DNA of 64,000 nucleotides from Rhodobacteraceae bacterium DSL-40 (GTDB lineage: Bacteria > Pseudomonadota > Alphaproteobacteria > Rhodobacterales > Rhodobacteraceae). Shown here one piece after another: positions 32,923 to 42,081 of this stretch. The notes below the pieces were generated by a model, which searched no databases, was not told the origin of the DNA, and saw only the letters and a list, made by a program, of their open reading frames with translations. Location of the stretch: assembly GCA_003258405.1 (NCBI GenBank), contig QKPN01000008.1, positions 1 to 64,000 on the forward strand. The letters run 5' to 3'. How positions within the stretch are numbered: position 1 is the stretch's first letter; the number at the start of each line of letters is the position of its first letter. Made by a program: the position numbers and the translations under genes.

Positions 32923-34700
32923 TCCTGAACCTCCTTCCGGGTGAAGGGCCGGAAGGCCATGCCTTCGCCCGACAATCCCCAGTTGAAAAACTCGATGTAA
33001 TTGAGCCGCAGCCCATGGACGACGCCGCTCATGATCGCGAGCGCGAAATTGAGCCCGTGACCGACCAGCAGGATCAGCAGCGCAAGCAGCAGGCCGAGCC
33101 CGTGCACCGCGTCGCGCGCCTGTCCGGCCAGATCGTTGAAGGTGAGTGCGAGCGAGGCCGAGGCGAGGCCGAGGGCGAAGAGCCGCATGTAGCTCAGCAC
33201 GTCGCCAAACGCGCCCATGGCGCCGGCAAGCCCCTGCACCCCGCCGGCCAGCCGCCAGAGCGCGTCCGTGCGCGTGGTGAGAGGGCGGTCGCTGCTGAAG
33301 GCGAAGACGGCGGCGAGACCGAGCCCCATCAGCGTCCCGCCCGCCGCGGGTGCCCCGAGCCAGAGCACCAGCCCGCCGATCAGGGCGGCACACCAGCCGA
33401 GGCTCGCGAAGGCGGTGGTCCTGCCGCGGCGCATCCGCGCGGTCATCGCGTTGGCGAGCACCAGATGCAGCACGCCCACCCCCACCGAGAGCCGCATCAT
33501 GGTGGCGAAATCGTCGATCGACATGAGCTGAAGGCTGGCAAGCGGGCTGCCCTTGGGCGGGCTCGCACCGAAATAGCTTCCGAGCAGCATGCCGAAGAGA
33601 ATTGTCGCCCCGGAAATTGCCACCACAAGCCGCCGCCAGGACCGGCTGTGGGCGGAGCCCGCGAGCCGGCGCCAGAGCAGGAGCACGATCAGCGCGATGA
33701 CGAGCCCGTAGCCGGCATCGGCGAGGATCATCGCAAAGAAGATCACGAAGGAGGCGGTGACCACCACGGAAGGATCCCAGTCGTCATAGCCCGGGATCTG
33801 GTAGAAGAGCCCGAGATCGACATCGGCCGCGCGTGTCTCCGGCTGCACGAGCAGGGTGGGCGGCCTGTCGTCCGGTGCGGGGTCTTCGACGAGCACGGCG
33901 CAGTCGAGGCCTTCGGCGGCTTGCGCGACCGCCGCCGCCTGGTCCGCCGGCACCCAGCCCTGCACCGCGAAGAGCGCATCGTCCGAGAGCACCTGCTGGC
34001 GGGCGAAGTCGAGCTCCGCCTTCGTCTCGGCCGCCGACATGCTGAGCCGCATCAGGTCGAGATAGCGCGTCAGCGCCTGGCGCTCGGCCTCGATCTCCTC
34101 GAGCGCGACCCGCGTGTCCTCGAGCTCCGCCTCGAGCTCGGTGATCGGGCTTGCACCCACATGCGTCCGCGGTACCGGCAGGAGATCGCGCGGCGGCTCG
34201 GCGGGCGAGAGCACGACCACATAGGCGAATTTCGTGTCGGTATGGACGATCTCCCAGGGCAGCTCGACCCGTTCGAGCGCCTCGCGATGCCGGACCGGCA
34301 GCCGGTAGAACCAGAGGTGATAGCCGGCGAGCTCTTCCTTCGGCGGAAAGACCAGATCGCCCCAGGGTCGCACCGCCTCGATCCGGTGTTCGAGGAAATC
34401 GCAGCGGTCGAGGGTTTCGCGCAGCCGCGCCCGGATCTCGAGAACCTGCGGCACGAAGGCGTGAATGTCGAAGCCCGCATCGCGCCGCACCTGCCGCCGC
34501 CGCTCCGGCGCATCGGCGAGAAACCGCAGCGCGACATAGGCGTCCTTCGCGGTCCGGTCCCGCGCCTCCTCGACATGCGCGGGCGGCGGGCCGAGCGGCA
34601 GGAGATGCATGCAGCCGAGCTCCTGCAGCGCCGAAAGCACCTCGGTTTCCTGCTGCGTCCGGCCGAGAACGGAGATCTTCTTCTGCCGCGCGATGCTCAT
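32919..34700 (-). CDS. atpI: V-type ATPase subunit I
   Basis: A 593-residue membrane stator subunit. The soluble N-terminal half has coiled coils (TELEAELEDTRVALEEIEAE near residue 200). About seven membrane helices start near residue 325 (VVVTASFVIFFAMILADAGYG), and the conserved FGDVLSYMRLFALGLASASLA segment supplies the arginine that serves the rotor carboxylate. Size and layout match short bacterial I subunits. Its ATG overlaps the subunit D stop and its stop overlaps the subunit K start (ATGA in both cases). Confidence 0.95.
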   Translation of the reverse strand: MSIARQKKISVLGRTQQETEVLSALQELGCMHLLPLGPPPAHVEEARDRTAKDAYVALRFLADAPERRRQVRRDAGFDIHAFVPQVLEIRARLRETLDRCDFLEHRIEAVRPWGDLVFPPKEELAGYHLWFYRLPVRHREALERVELPWEIVHTDTKFAYVVVLSPAEPPRDLLPVPRTHVGASPITELEAELEDTRVALEEIEAERQALTRYLDLMRLSMSAAETKAELDFARQQVLSDDALFAVQGWVPADQAAAVAQAAEGLDCAVLVEDPAPDDRPPTLLVQPETRAADVDLGLFYQIPGYDDWDPSVVVTASFVIFFAMILADAGYGLVIALIVLLLWRRLAGSAHSRSWRRLVVAISGATILFGMLLGSYFGASPPKGSPLASLQLMSIDDFATMMRLSVGVGVLHLVLANAMTARMRRGRTTAFASLGWCAALIGGLVLWLGAPAAGGTLMGLGLAAVFAFSSDRPLTTRTDALWRLAGGVQGLAGAMGAFGDVLSYMRLFALGLASASLALTFNDLAGQARDAVHGLGLLLALLILLVGHGLNFALAIMSGVVHGLRLNYIEFFNWGLSGEGMAFRPFTRKEVQE

Positions 34701-35296
34701 GCCGCGGAGGCCTTCTTGCGCTTGGCGATCTTCGAGCGGACCACGGCCTGCATCTCCTCCTCGCCAAGCGCGGTGCGGATCTTCTTGATGTTGGCCTGCG
34801 CGGTCGGGATCAGGACATGTTCGAAGAGGTTGACGCGCTGGGTGATCGTGGTCACGGCGCGGTCGAGCAGCCGTACGCGTTCCTGCGCGATCTGCACCTT
34901 CAACCGGGCTTCCAGCATGTCGTGCAGAAGGGCTGCGACCGCGTCGACCCATTGCGGCCGGGCGAAGGCGGAATAGTCCCGCACCTGAACCTCGATGCGC
35001 CGGAGCGTCGGCAGCTTCGTCCCGACGACATTCTCGCTTCCGAGCTCGAAATCCGCGAGCTGCACCAGCCCGTCGAGTTCGACATCCTCGAGCGCCAGCA
35101 TCGGCACCTCGCGGCCCACGCGCCGGGCCAGCGCCTCGACCGCCCCCTCGGCCTGCGCGGCTTCGGCGCGCGCCGCGGCGCGCGCGGCCAGGAGCTGCTG
35201 GCGCTTGAGATCCAGCGAGGGCAGGAAGCGCCGGAAGGTCGCAAGCTGCGTCCGTTCACGCGCGAGCGCGGACTTATTGAGCTGCAGGCGCGGCAT
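34697..35296 (-). CDS. atpD: V-type ATPase subunit D
   Basis: A 199-residue central-shaft subunit, mostly two long helices: LQLNKSALARERTQLATFRR at the N-terminus and RAVTTITQRVNLFEHVLIPT near residue 160, the latter a hallmark of V/A subunit D. ATG 35296 (MPRLQLNK) is preferred with AAGG upstream; ATG 35314 has its GGAG directly abutting the codon. The gene begins inside the last 23 bases of the subunit B gene. Confidence 0.93.
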   Translation of the reverse strand: MPRLQLNKSALARERTQLATFRRFLPSLDLKRQQLLAARAAARAEAAQAEGAVEALARRVGREVPMLALEDVELDGLVQLADFELGSENVVGTKLPTLRRIEVQVRDYSAFARPQWVDAVAALLHDMLEARLKVQIAQERVRLLDRAVTTITQRVNLFEHVLIPTAQANIKKIRTALGEEEMQAVVRSKIAKRKKASAA

Positions 35297-36647
35297 CGGC
35301 AACCTTCGGGGCATCTCCGGGAAAATACTTGTCGACGAGCGCCTGACGCATCAGCAACTGGCCCGGCTGAAAGCACTCCGCCAGCGTCTGCCAGCAGAGG
35401 TCGAGCGCCTCCTCGAGCGGCAGGGAGACGTTGATGTCCATGAAGCGGCCTCGGAACAGATCGCCGAAGCGCAGGAGCTGGTGGTCGTAATCCGACAGCT
35501 CAAAGGCCATGGTCTGTTTCTGCGCGGCCTCGCGGCTTTCGGAATAGAAGCGGATCATGGTGTTCATGATCTGGCCGTGATCCTCCCGCGTCACCTTGCC
35601 GATCACGTTCTGCTTCAGGCGCGAGAGGCTGCCGAACGGGTCGATCACGCCGTCATGGAGGTAGAACTGGCCCTCGGTGATGTAGCCGGTGTTGTCCGGC
35701 ACCGGATGGGTGACATCGTCGCCCGGCATGGTCGTCACCGTGAGGATCGTCACCGAGCCTCCCTTGGCGAAGTTGCAGGCCTTCTCGTAGCGGCGTGCGA
35801 GCTGCGAGTAGAGATCGCCCATGTAGCCGCGGTTGGAGGGCACCCGCTCCTGGCTGATGCCGACCTCCTTCATCGCATCGGCAAAGGCGGTCATGTCGGT
35901 CATCAGGACCAGCACCCGCCTGCCTTCCTCCACGGCGAATTTCTCGGCCACCGCCAGCGCCATGTCGGGGACCATGAGCCGTTCGACCAGAGGGTCGGAA
36001 GCCTGGTTCACGAACATCACCGTGCGGGCGAAGACGCCCGCGTCCTCGAAGGCCTGCCGGAAGAGGTAGTAGTCGTCAAAGATCAGCCCCAGCCCGGCGA
36101 AAACCACGACATCGGCATCGGCCTGAATGCCGATCCGTGCGAGGAACGGATTGTAAGGCTCTCCGGAAACAGAGAAAATCGGTATCTTCTGGCTCTCCAC
36201 GAGGCAGTTGAAGACATCGATCATCGGCACATCGGTCCGGATCATGCGGGCCGGCACCGTGCGTTCGACCGGGTTCACCGAAGGGCCGCCGATGACCGCC
36301 TTCGGTTCGTCCGAAAGCTCCGGGCCTCCGTCGATCGTCCGACCCGAGCCATCCATCACCCGGCCGAGGATGTTTTCGGAATAGGGCACCTGCATGGGGT
36401 GGCCGAGAAACGTCGCCGAGGCTCCTGTCGAGATCCCCTTGGTGCCGGAAAAGATCTGCAACGTCACGGCGGTGTCGTCGATATTGATCGTCTGCGCCAG
36501 CGATTGCGTGCCGTCGACGCCCCGGACCGTTGCCAGATCGCCGAGCCGGACGGCCGCGGCGCCTCCGGCGGCCTCGGGCACACCCACCTTCAGCGTGTCG
36601 CCGACGATCTCTATCACGCGCCTGTAGCGGAGAAGACTCTGAGCCAT
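35274..36647 (-). CDS. atpB: V-type ATPase subunit B (regulatory)
   Basis: A 457-residue non-catalytic head subunit, beginning at YRRVIEIVGDTLKVGVPEAA, with NPVERTVPARMIRTDVPMID, PIFSVSGEPYNPFLARIGIQ (in place of the P-loop) and LYSQLARRYEKACNFAKGGS. It is the first gene of the operon, transcribed B-D-I-K-E-DUF2764-A on the minus strand. Its ribosome binding site is AAAGAG upstream of ATG 36647. The promoter should lie in the 319-base gap upstream. Confidence 0.96.
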   Translation of the reverse strand: MAQSLLRYRRVIEIVGDTLKVGVPEAAGGAAAVRLGDLATVRGVDGTQSLAQTINIDDTAVTLQIFSGTKGISTGASATFLGHPMQVPYSENILGRVMDGSGRTIDGGPELSDEPKAVIGGPSVNPVERTVPARMIRTDVPMIDVFNCLVESQKIPIFSVSGEPYNPFLARIGIQADADVVVFAGLGLIFDDYYLFRQAFEDAGVFARTVMFVNQASDPLVERLMVPDMALAVAEKFAVEEGRRVLVLMTDMTAFADAMKEVGISQERVPSNRGYMGDLYSQLARRYEKACNFAKGGSVTILTVTTMPGDDVTHPVPDNTGYITEGQFYLHDGVIDPFGSLSRLKQNVIGKVTREDHGQIMNTMIRFYSESREAAQKQTMAFELSDYDHQLLRFGDLFRGRFMDINVSLPLEEALDLCWQTLAECFQPGQLLMRQALVDKYFPGDAPKVADAAPAAQ

Positions 36648-36966
36648 GATCTCTTTCGCCGTCCGGCGCCTGCAATTCCATCCAGCCGGCGGAAAGTGCC
36701 GGGGTCACAAGGAGCACGGGGCGCAACCGGAAGCACGCGCCCGGCTCCGGGGCAAGGCTAGTCCAGCCGCCTCGGGCGGACAATCCGGAACGGGAGGTTT
36801 TTCCTTCTCTCCTGCCGGTTGAGGGGCGCCTGCCGGACACAGTTCGGTGATCCGATGCGGCTGCGACCGCGTGCGAGAGCCGGCTCGCCGAGACCGGCGG
36901 CATGGGGTGGCGGTATAGGCCACCGCCCGACTCGCGGCCACAAGCGCCGGGCTGGCTGCGGCCGCG
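36648..36966. other. Spacer upstream of the V-ATPase operon
   Basis: This 319-base gap holds no recognisable gene. It must carry the V-ATPase operon promoter on the minus strand. A weak TTGTCC-17-TAGCCT pair can be drawn at about 36760-36785, but it matches consensus at only half the positions and I do not rely on it. The minus-strand gene at 36967 ends at the far side, so the region is flanked by the 5' end of atpB and the 3' end of a secreted-protein gene. Confidence 0.4.
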
Positions 36967-37722
36967 TCAGTCGCGCAGCTGGCCGTTCCGGGCCAGAGCA
37001 GAGATCAGCGCGATCACGTTGCCCGCCCGCACATCGACCGTGCCCTTGACCACGAAGCCCATCTCGCCGCCGCCGAAATCGCGGAAGCCGCCGCTCCGGA
37101 GCCGCGTGTCGATGATGCGGAACTCCTCGGGCAGGTCGAGGCAGGCGAGCTTCTCCTCGATCGCGGCATTGACGCCCTCCCGCGCCCGCTCGGCAATCCG
37201 TCTGGTCAGGCCGGTGACATTGAGGATACGTGACCCGAAACCGCCTGGTTCCAGCGTCAGCTCCTCGAGCGATGCCTCGAGGCAGTTCTCCACGATCTGT
37301 CCGTCAAAGAGCGCATCGAAGCCGCTGGTGGTGCTGAAAAGGCGCTGCCGGGTCGCGAAATCCTCGGGATCCCTGCAGCGATAGGCGAGGATCTGGATCC
37401 GCCCGTGCAGCCGCACCTGATCGCCCTCGGCGCGCACCTGCTGCACCTCGAGGCCCACCCGGCGCTTGCAGGTGTTCTCCAGCACGCTCGAGAACATCGA
37501 GGGCAACGCGGCCTGCAGCGCGCCGAGGTTCCCGGCCACCTTCACCGCGATGACGGTGTCGCTCAACGCCGCCATGTAGAGTTCGCTCGCCACCGGCACA
37601 TTGCGCCCTCCGGCTTCCACGACGTGCGTAAAGCGGATCGGCGTTTCGCCCTTCGCGCCGGATATCCCCGGCGCGACCAAGAGCGCAGTTGCGAGCAGAG
37701 CAGCTCTTCCGAAACGCAGCAT
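36967..37722 (-). CDS. Secreted protein of unknown function
   Basis: A 251-residue protein starting with a clear signal peptide (MLRFGRAALLATALLVAPGI, cleavage probable after SGAKG). ATG 37722 is chosen because it begins exactly at the signal peptide, with a GGGG stretch upstream; ATG 37764 would add 14 unlikely residues. The mature part has four or five cysteines and no family I recognise. It is divergent from the FMN-type glutamate synthase-like gene, with about 185 bases between. It may be periplasmic or outer-membrane associated. Confidence 0.65.
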   Translation of the reverse strand: MLRFGRAALLATALLVAPGISGAKGETPIRFTHVVEAGGRNVPVASELYMAALSDTVIAVKVAGNLGALQAALPSMFSSVLENTCKRRVGLEVQQVRAEGDQVRLHGRIQILAYRCRDPEDFATRQRLFSTTSGFDALFDGQIVENCLEASLEELTLEPGGFGSRILNVTGLTRRIAERAREGVNAAIEEKLACLDLPEEFRIIDTRLRSGGFRDFGGGEMGFVVKGTVDVRAGNVIALISALARNGQLRD

Positions 37723-37907
37723 CCGGGCCCCGTCAGCGGCATGACGACACGAAGCGTCTGCCATAGAATGCCCGCGGGGACCGCACCGATCAACGCCTGC
37801 CGCGCCGGGCGGCCTTGCGAAATTCCGCCGGAACCCGATCCGGCCTGCTGCGTTGGAAATTCGGACGGTCATAGAAGCGGGGATGGACAAGGCTCCCGGC
37901 CGCATGA

Positions 37908-39599
37908 TTGTTTCGGCCATTGTCCCTCAGACGGAGCTTCGCCCCCGGCGTCGCTGATAGCTTGCTAGACACCCTCAAGAGATCCATCATTCCCATTGCC
38001 GCGGCGCTTATCGGGATCGCGGCCCTTGCCTCCGGGGCAGTGCTGCTCGCGCTCTTCTGCCTCGCCGTGGTCCTGCTCGGCGTCTACGACCGGATGCAGA
38101 CCCACTGGACCATCACCCGGAACTACCCGGTCGCCGGGCGGATCCGCTGGCTCTTCTACAAGCTGCGCCCCTATCTGCGCGCCTATATCGTCGAGGACGA
38201 CCTGCACGGCACGCCGTTCCCCTTCGAGGCGCGCAACCTCGTCCATGCCCGCGCCCGCGGCGAGACCGACACCCAGCCCTTCGGCACCGAGCGCGACCCG
38301 GATGACGAGGAATACCACTGGATCGGCCATTCGATCGCCCCGGAACCCGAGCCGGAGACCGATCCGCGGGTGATGGTCGGCGGCAGTCAGTGCACGAAAC
38401 CCTACTCGGCCTCGCTGCTCAACATCTCGGCGATGAGCTTCGGCGCGCTCTCGGCCAATGCGGTGAAGGCGCTCAACCTTGGCGCCCTGAAGGGCAATTT
38501 CTACCACGATACCGGCGAGGGCGGCCTCAGCGACCACCATCTCGAGCATGGCGGCGATCTGGTCTGGGAACTTGGCTCGGGCTATTTCGGCGCCCGCGAC
38601 CGTGACGGGCATTTCGACCCGGAGCGCTTCCGCGATGGCGCGGGCCGCGATGCCGTGAAGATGACCGAGATCAAGCTCAGCCAGGGCGCGAAGCCCGGCC
38701 ATGGCGGGCTGCTGCCCGCCGCCAAGGTCACCGAGGAAATCGCCCGGATCCGCAACGTCCCCGCCCACAAGGACTGCCTCTCGCCCCGCGGCCATTCCGC
38801 TTTCTCGACGCCGGTTGAGATGCTCGAGTTCGCCGCGCGGATGCGCGAGCTTTCGGGCGGCAAGCCGGTCGGCCTCAAGCTCTGCATCGGCCTGCCGCAC
38901 GAGCCCTTCGCCATCGTGAAGGCGATGCTCGAAACCGGCATCCACCCGGATTTCATCGTCGTCGATGGCGGCGAGGGCGGCACCGGCGCGGCCCCGCTCG
39001 AACTCTCGGACTGGGTCGGGATGCCGCTCTCCGAGGGGCTTGTGCTCATGCGCAACGCCCTCGTCGGCGCCGGGCTCAAGGGCGAGATCCGGCTGGCCGC
39101 GAGCGGCAAGGTCTATTCCGGCATGGGGCTTGCCCGCAACATTGCCCAGGGCGCGGACTGGTGCAACGCCGCCCGCGCCTTCATGTTCTCGATCGGCTGC
39201 ATCCAGGCGCAGCGCTGCCATCTTGGCACCTGTCCGACCGGGGTCACGACACAGAACCCGGCCCGTCAGCGCGGTCTCATCCCGGAGGTGCAGGGCGAAC
39301 GCGCCGCGCGCTTCCATGCCAAGACGCTCGAGGCACTTTCCGAGATCATCGCCTCGGTCGGCCTCAAGCACCCGCGTGAGCTCGAGGCCCATCACCTGAT
39401 GCACCGGGCAGGGCCCGAGAAGGCCGTGGCAATGGACCGCGTCCACACCTTCCTCCCCGAGGGCATCCTGCTCGATGCGCCGGAGGAGACCCTCTACGCC
39501 GACTGGTGGAAGGCGGCCCGCGCCGACAGCTTCCGCCCGGCGATCGATCTCGTTTCAGCCCGTGCCAGGGCAAGGCCGGAAATCCCGACCACAGGATAA
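37908..39599 (+). CDS. FMN-binding glutamate synthase-family protein
   Basis: About 563 residues. One or two N-terminal membrane helices (IPIAAALIGIAALASGAVLL, near residue 30) are followed by a GltB-type FMN barrel (NISAMSFGALSANAVKALN, VVDGGEGGTGAAPLELSDWV). The 3Fe-4S cysteine set CIQAQRCHLGTCPTG near residue 430 is intact. It lacks the amidotransferase domain, so it is not a classical glutamate synthase; the reaction of this stand-alone family is unknown. TTG 37908 is the earliest start and has no good ribosome binding site; TTG 37962 is possible. First of four plus-strand genes. Confidence 0.83.
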   Translation: MFRPLSLRRSFAPGVADSLLDTLKRSIIPIAAALIGIAALASGAVLLALFCLAVVLLGVYDRMQTHWTITRNYPVAGRIRWLFYKLRPYLRAYIVEDDLHGTPFPFEARNLVHARARGETDTQPFGTERDPDDEEYHWIGHSIAPEPEPETDPRVMVGGSQCTKPYSASLLNISAMSFGALSANAVKALNLGALKGNFYHDTGEGGLSDHHLEHGGDLVWELGSGYFGARDRDGHFDPERFRDGAGRDAVKMTEIKLSQGAKPGHGGLLPAAKVTEEIARIRNVPAHKDCLSPRGHSAFSTPVEMLEFAARMRELSGGKPVGLKLCIGLPHEPFAIVKAMLETGIHPDFIVVDGGEGGTGAAPLELSDWVGMPLSEGLVLMRNALVGAGLKGEIRLAASGKVYSGMGLARNIAQGADWCNAARAFMFSIGCIQAQRCHLGTCPTGVTTQNPARQRGLIPEVQGERAARFHAKTLEALSEIIASVGLKHPRELEAHHLMHRAGPEKAVAMDRVHTFLPEGILLDAPEETLYADWWKAARADSFRPAIDLVSARARARPEIPTTG

Positions 39600-39611
39600 C
39601 GGAGAGACTGC

Positions 39612-41327
39612 ATGTCCAAGACCGTGGCAGACATCGTCACCGAAACGCTCTACGAGGCCGGCGCCCGCCGGTGCTGGGGCATCGTGGGCGACACGATCAA
39701 CCATTTCACCGACGCGGTGCGGCGCTCCGACCTGCGCTGGCTCCATGTCCGGCACGAGGAGGCCGGGGCGCTTGCCGCCGGGGGCGAGGCCTACATGACG
39801 GGCGAGCTCGCGCTTTGCGCCGGCACCTGCGGCCCCGGCAGCCTGCATTTCGTCAACGGCATCTTCGAGAGCCACCGAAACGGCGCGCCGGTCGTGCTGA
39901 TCGCCTCCGATGTGGCGCGCACCGAAACCGGGCTCAACTTCCCGCAGGAGGTGGATCAGCGGCGCATCTACGAACAGTGCAGTGTCTTCTGCGAATACAT
40001 CTCGCACCCCTCGCAGGCCCGGCGCATCACCACGCTGGCGGCGCAGGCCGCGCTCACCAGGGGCGGCGTCGCTGTGGTGATCGTCAACGGCGACATGTTC
40101 TCCGAGACGGTTTCCGACGATCTGGCCTGGGCGGTCCACCGCCCGCAGCCGGTCCTCCGCCCGTCCGAGGCGGAGCTCGACGCGCTTGCCGCGCTGCTCA
40201 ACGAGGCCGGGTCGGTGACGATCTATGCCGGCATCGGCGCCCGCGCCGCGCATGACGAGGTGGTGGCACTAGCCGGACGGCTGCAGGCGCCCGTCGCGCA
40301 CAGCAGCCGCGCCAAGGAGTTCATCGAGCCCGCCAATCCCTTCAACGTCGGCATGACCGGCATCCTCGGCAACCGCGCCGGAGCGGATGCGATCGACGCC
40401 GCCGACATCATGCTCTGCCTCGGTACCGATTTCGCCTGGACGCAATACTACCCCGAAGGCAAGCATGTCATCCAGATCGACCGGGATCCGACCCATATCG
40501 GCCGCCGCGCGCCGGTGCGCATGGGCCTCGTCGGCGATGTCGGCGCGACGATCGCGGCGCTTCTTCCGCGGCTCGCCGAACGCAGCGACGACAGCCACCT
40601 GCAGAAGGCGCTCGCGCGCTGGAAGACCGATCGCGAGGGCTATGCCGACGAGGCGGAGGAAAGCGATGCCTCGCTCATCCACCCGCAATTCGTGACGCAG
40701 ATGCTCGACCGTCTCGCGGCGGAGGATGCGATCTTCACCGCCGACGGCGGCTCGCCCATGGTCTGGCTGCTGCGCCATCTGACCGCCCGCGGCGAGCGGC
40801 GCTTCCTCACGAGCCTGCTCCACGGCACCATGGCCAATGCCTATCCCCAGGCGATGGGCATCACCGCGGCCTATCCCGGCCGTCAGGTCGTGGCGCTCTG
40901 CGGCGATGGCGGCATGACCATGCTCATGGGCGACCTGCTGACGCTGGTGCAGGAGGAGCTGCCGGTGAAGCTCCTCGTCTTCAACAACGGCTCGCTCGGC
41001 TTCGTCGAGATGGAGCAGCGCGTCGAGGGCCTTCTCGATGCCTTCACCGGCCTCACCAATCCCGATTTCAGCCACCTCGCGGAGGTCTGCGGCCTGCGCG
41101 GCTGGCGGGTGGAGAGCGCGGACGGGCTCGAGACCGCGATGCGCAGCTGGCTCGACGCCGAGGGGCCGGCGCTCCTCGACGTGAAGGTCAACCGGATGGA
41201 GCTCGTCATGCCGCCGAAGATCGAGGCCTCCCAGGTCGCCTCCACCGCGCTCTTCGGCATGAGGGCCGTGCTCGGCGGGCGGGGCAAGGAGGTCGTGGCG
41301 CTGCTCCGCAACAATTTCCTGAAGTAA
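39612..41327 (+). CDS. Thiamine-pyrophosphate enzyme, pyruvate oxidase/PoxB-like
   Basis: A 571-residue ThDP enzyme of the pyruvate oxidase/acetolactate synthase family. The N-terminal domain has the activating glutamate in WLHVRHEEAGALAAGGEAY; the C-terminal ThDP motif is ALCGDGGMTMLMGDLLTLVQ, ending in FNNGSLGF. The order and the MPPKIEASQVASTALFGM tail resemble PoxB, which decarboxylates pyruvate to acetate and passes electrons to quinone, rather than acetolactate synthase. GGAGAG precedes ATG 39612. It lies 12 bases after the glutamate synthase-like gene, so probably in one operon. Confidence 0.88.
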   Translation: MSKTVADIVTETLYEAGARRCWGIVGDTINHFTDAVRRSDLRWLHVRHEEAGALAAGGEAYMTGELALCAGTCGPGSLHFVNGIFESHRNGAPVVLIASDVARTETGLNFPQEVDQRRIYEQCSVFCEYISHPSQARRITTLAAQAALTRGGVAVVIVNGDMFSETVSDDLAWAVHRPQPVLRPSEAELDALAALLNEAGSVTIYAGIGARAAHDEVVALAGRLQAPVAHSSRAKEFIEPANPFNVGMTGILGNRAGADAIDAADIMLCLGTDFAWTQYYPEGKHVIQIDRDPTHIGRRAPVRMGLVGDVGATIAALLPRLAERSDDSHLQKALARWKTDREGYADEAEESDASLIHPQFVTQMLDRLAAEDAIFTADGGSPMVWLLRHLTARGERRFLTSLLHGTMANAYPQAMGITAAYPGRQVVALCGDGGMTMLMGDLLTLVQEELPVKLLVFNNGSLGFVEMEQRVEGLLDAFTGLTNPDFSHLAEVCGLRGWRVESADGLETAMRSWLDAEGPALLDVKVNRMELVMPPKIEASQVASTALFGMRAVLGGRGKEVVALLRNNFLK

Positions 41328-41331
41328 GCCG

Positions 41332-42045
41332 ATGCCGCAGAGCCTCGTCCTCGTATCGTGGCTCTCAATTGCCACTGCCCTGATCTGCGCGCTCTGGATC
41401 GCACAGGACTGCCTCCGCCGCCCGCAGCACATGGCGATCATGAACGCGGTCTGGCCGCTCTGCGCGCTCTTCGGCGCGCTCCCGCTGCTGTGGTTCTACC
41501 TCCGGCACGGCCGCGCGCCGCGGCCTCGGGACCACGGGCACATGCAGGGTCACGGTCAGGAAACGCCGTTTCCCATCGCGGTCGCCAAGGGGGCGCTCCA
41601 CTGCGGCTCGGGCTGCACGCTGGGTGACGTCCTGGCCGAAACCCTCGCCGCCATGGCGCCCGCGGTCCTTCTCGCCTTCGGCTGGCAGACGGTGTTTTCC
41701 GAACGCATCTTCGCCGTCTGGATGCTCGATTTCGTCTTCGCCTTCGTGATCGGCATCGTGTTCCAGTATTTCAGCATCGCCCCGATGCGGGGCCTCGGCC
41801 TCCGCGACGGGCTCAAGGCCGCGCTCAAGGCCGATACGCTCTCGCTCACAGCCTGGCAGGTCGGCATGTACGGGCTCATGGCCATCGCGGTCTTCGGCGT
41901 CTATCGTCCGATCTTCGGCACCGAGCCCGGCGCGGCCTCGCCGGTCTTCTGGTTCACCATGCAGCTCGCGATGATCGCGGGTTTCGCAACGGCCTATCCG
42001 ATGAACTGGTGGCTGATCCGCAAGGGCCTGAAGGAAAGGATGTGA
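41332..42045 (+). CDS. DUF4396 membrane protein
   Basis: A 237-residue inner-membrane protein. Helices lie at the N-terminus (LVLVSWLSIATALICALWIA) and after a His/Cys-bearing loop (GALHCGSGCTLGDVLAETLA) that is characteristic of DUF4396 proteins. MNWWLIRKGLKERM closes it. The HCxxxC arrangement suggests metal binding. Function unknown; its place four bases after a PoxB-like gene hints at a membrane partner for that enzyme, which is inference. Confidence 0.8.
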   Translation: MPQSLVLVSWLSIATALICALWIAQDCLRRPQHMAIMNAVWPLCALFGALPLLWFYLRHGRAPRPRDHGHMQGHGQETPFPIAVAKGALHCGSGCTLGDVLAETLAAMAPAVLLAFGWQTVFSERIFAVWMLDFVFAFVIGIVFQYFSIAPMRGLGLRDGLKAALKADTLSLTAWQVGMYGLMAIAVFGVYRPIFGTEPGAASPVFWFTMQLAMIAGFATAYPMNWWLIRKGLKERM

Positions 42046-42081
42046 CATGACCGGAACCACGCGCGGGGAAGGACAGCGCTG

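Noticed and set aside
33015-34976. Plus-strand 650-codon frame over the V-ATPase I and D genes
   Set aside because: Antisense to clear V-ATPase subunits and without recognisable domains.
36760-36785. Sigma-70 promoter for the V-ATPase operon (TTGTCC-17-TAGCCT)
   Set aside because: Each hexamer matches consensus at about half of its positions, which is expected by chance in this length of sequence.
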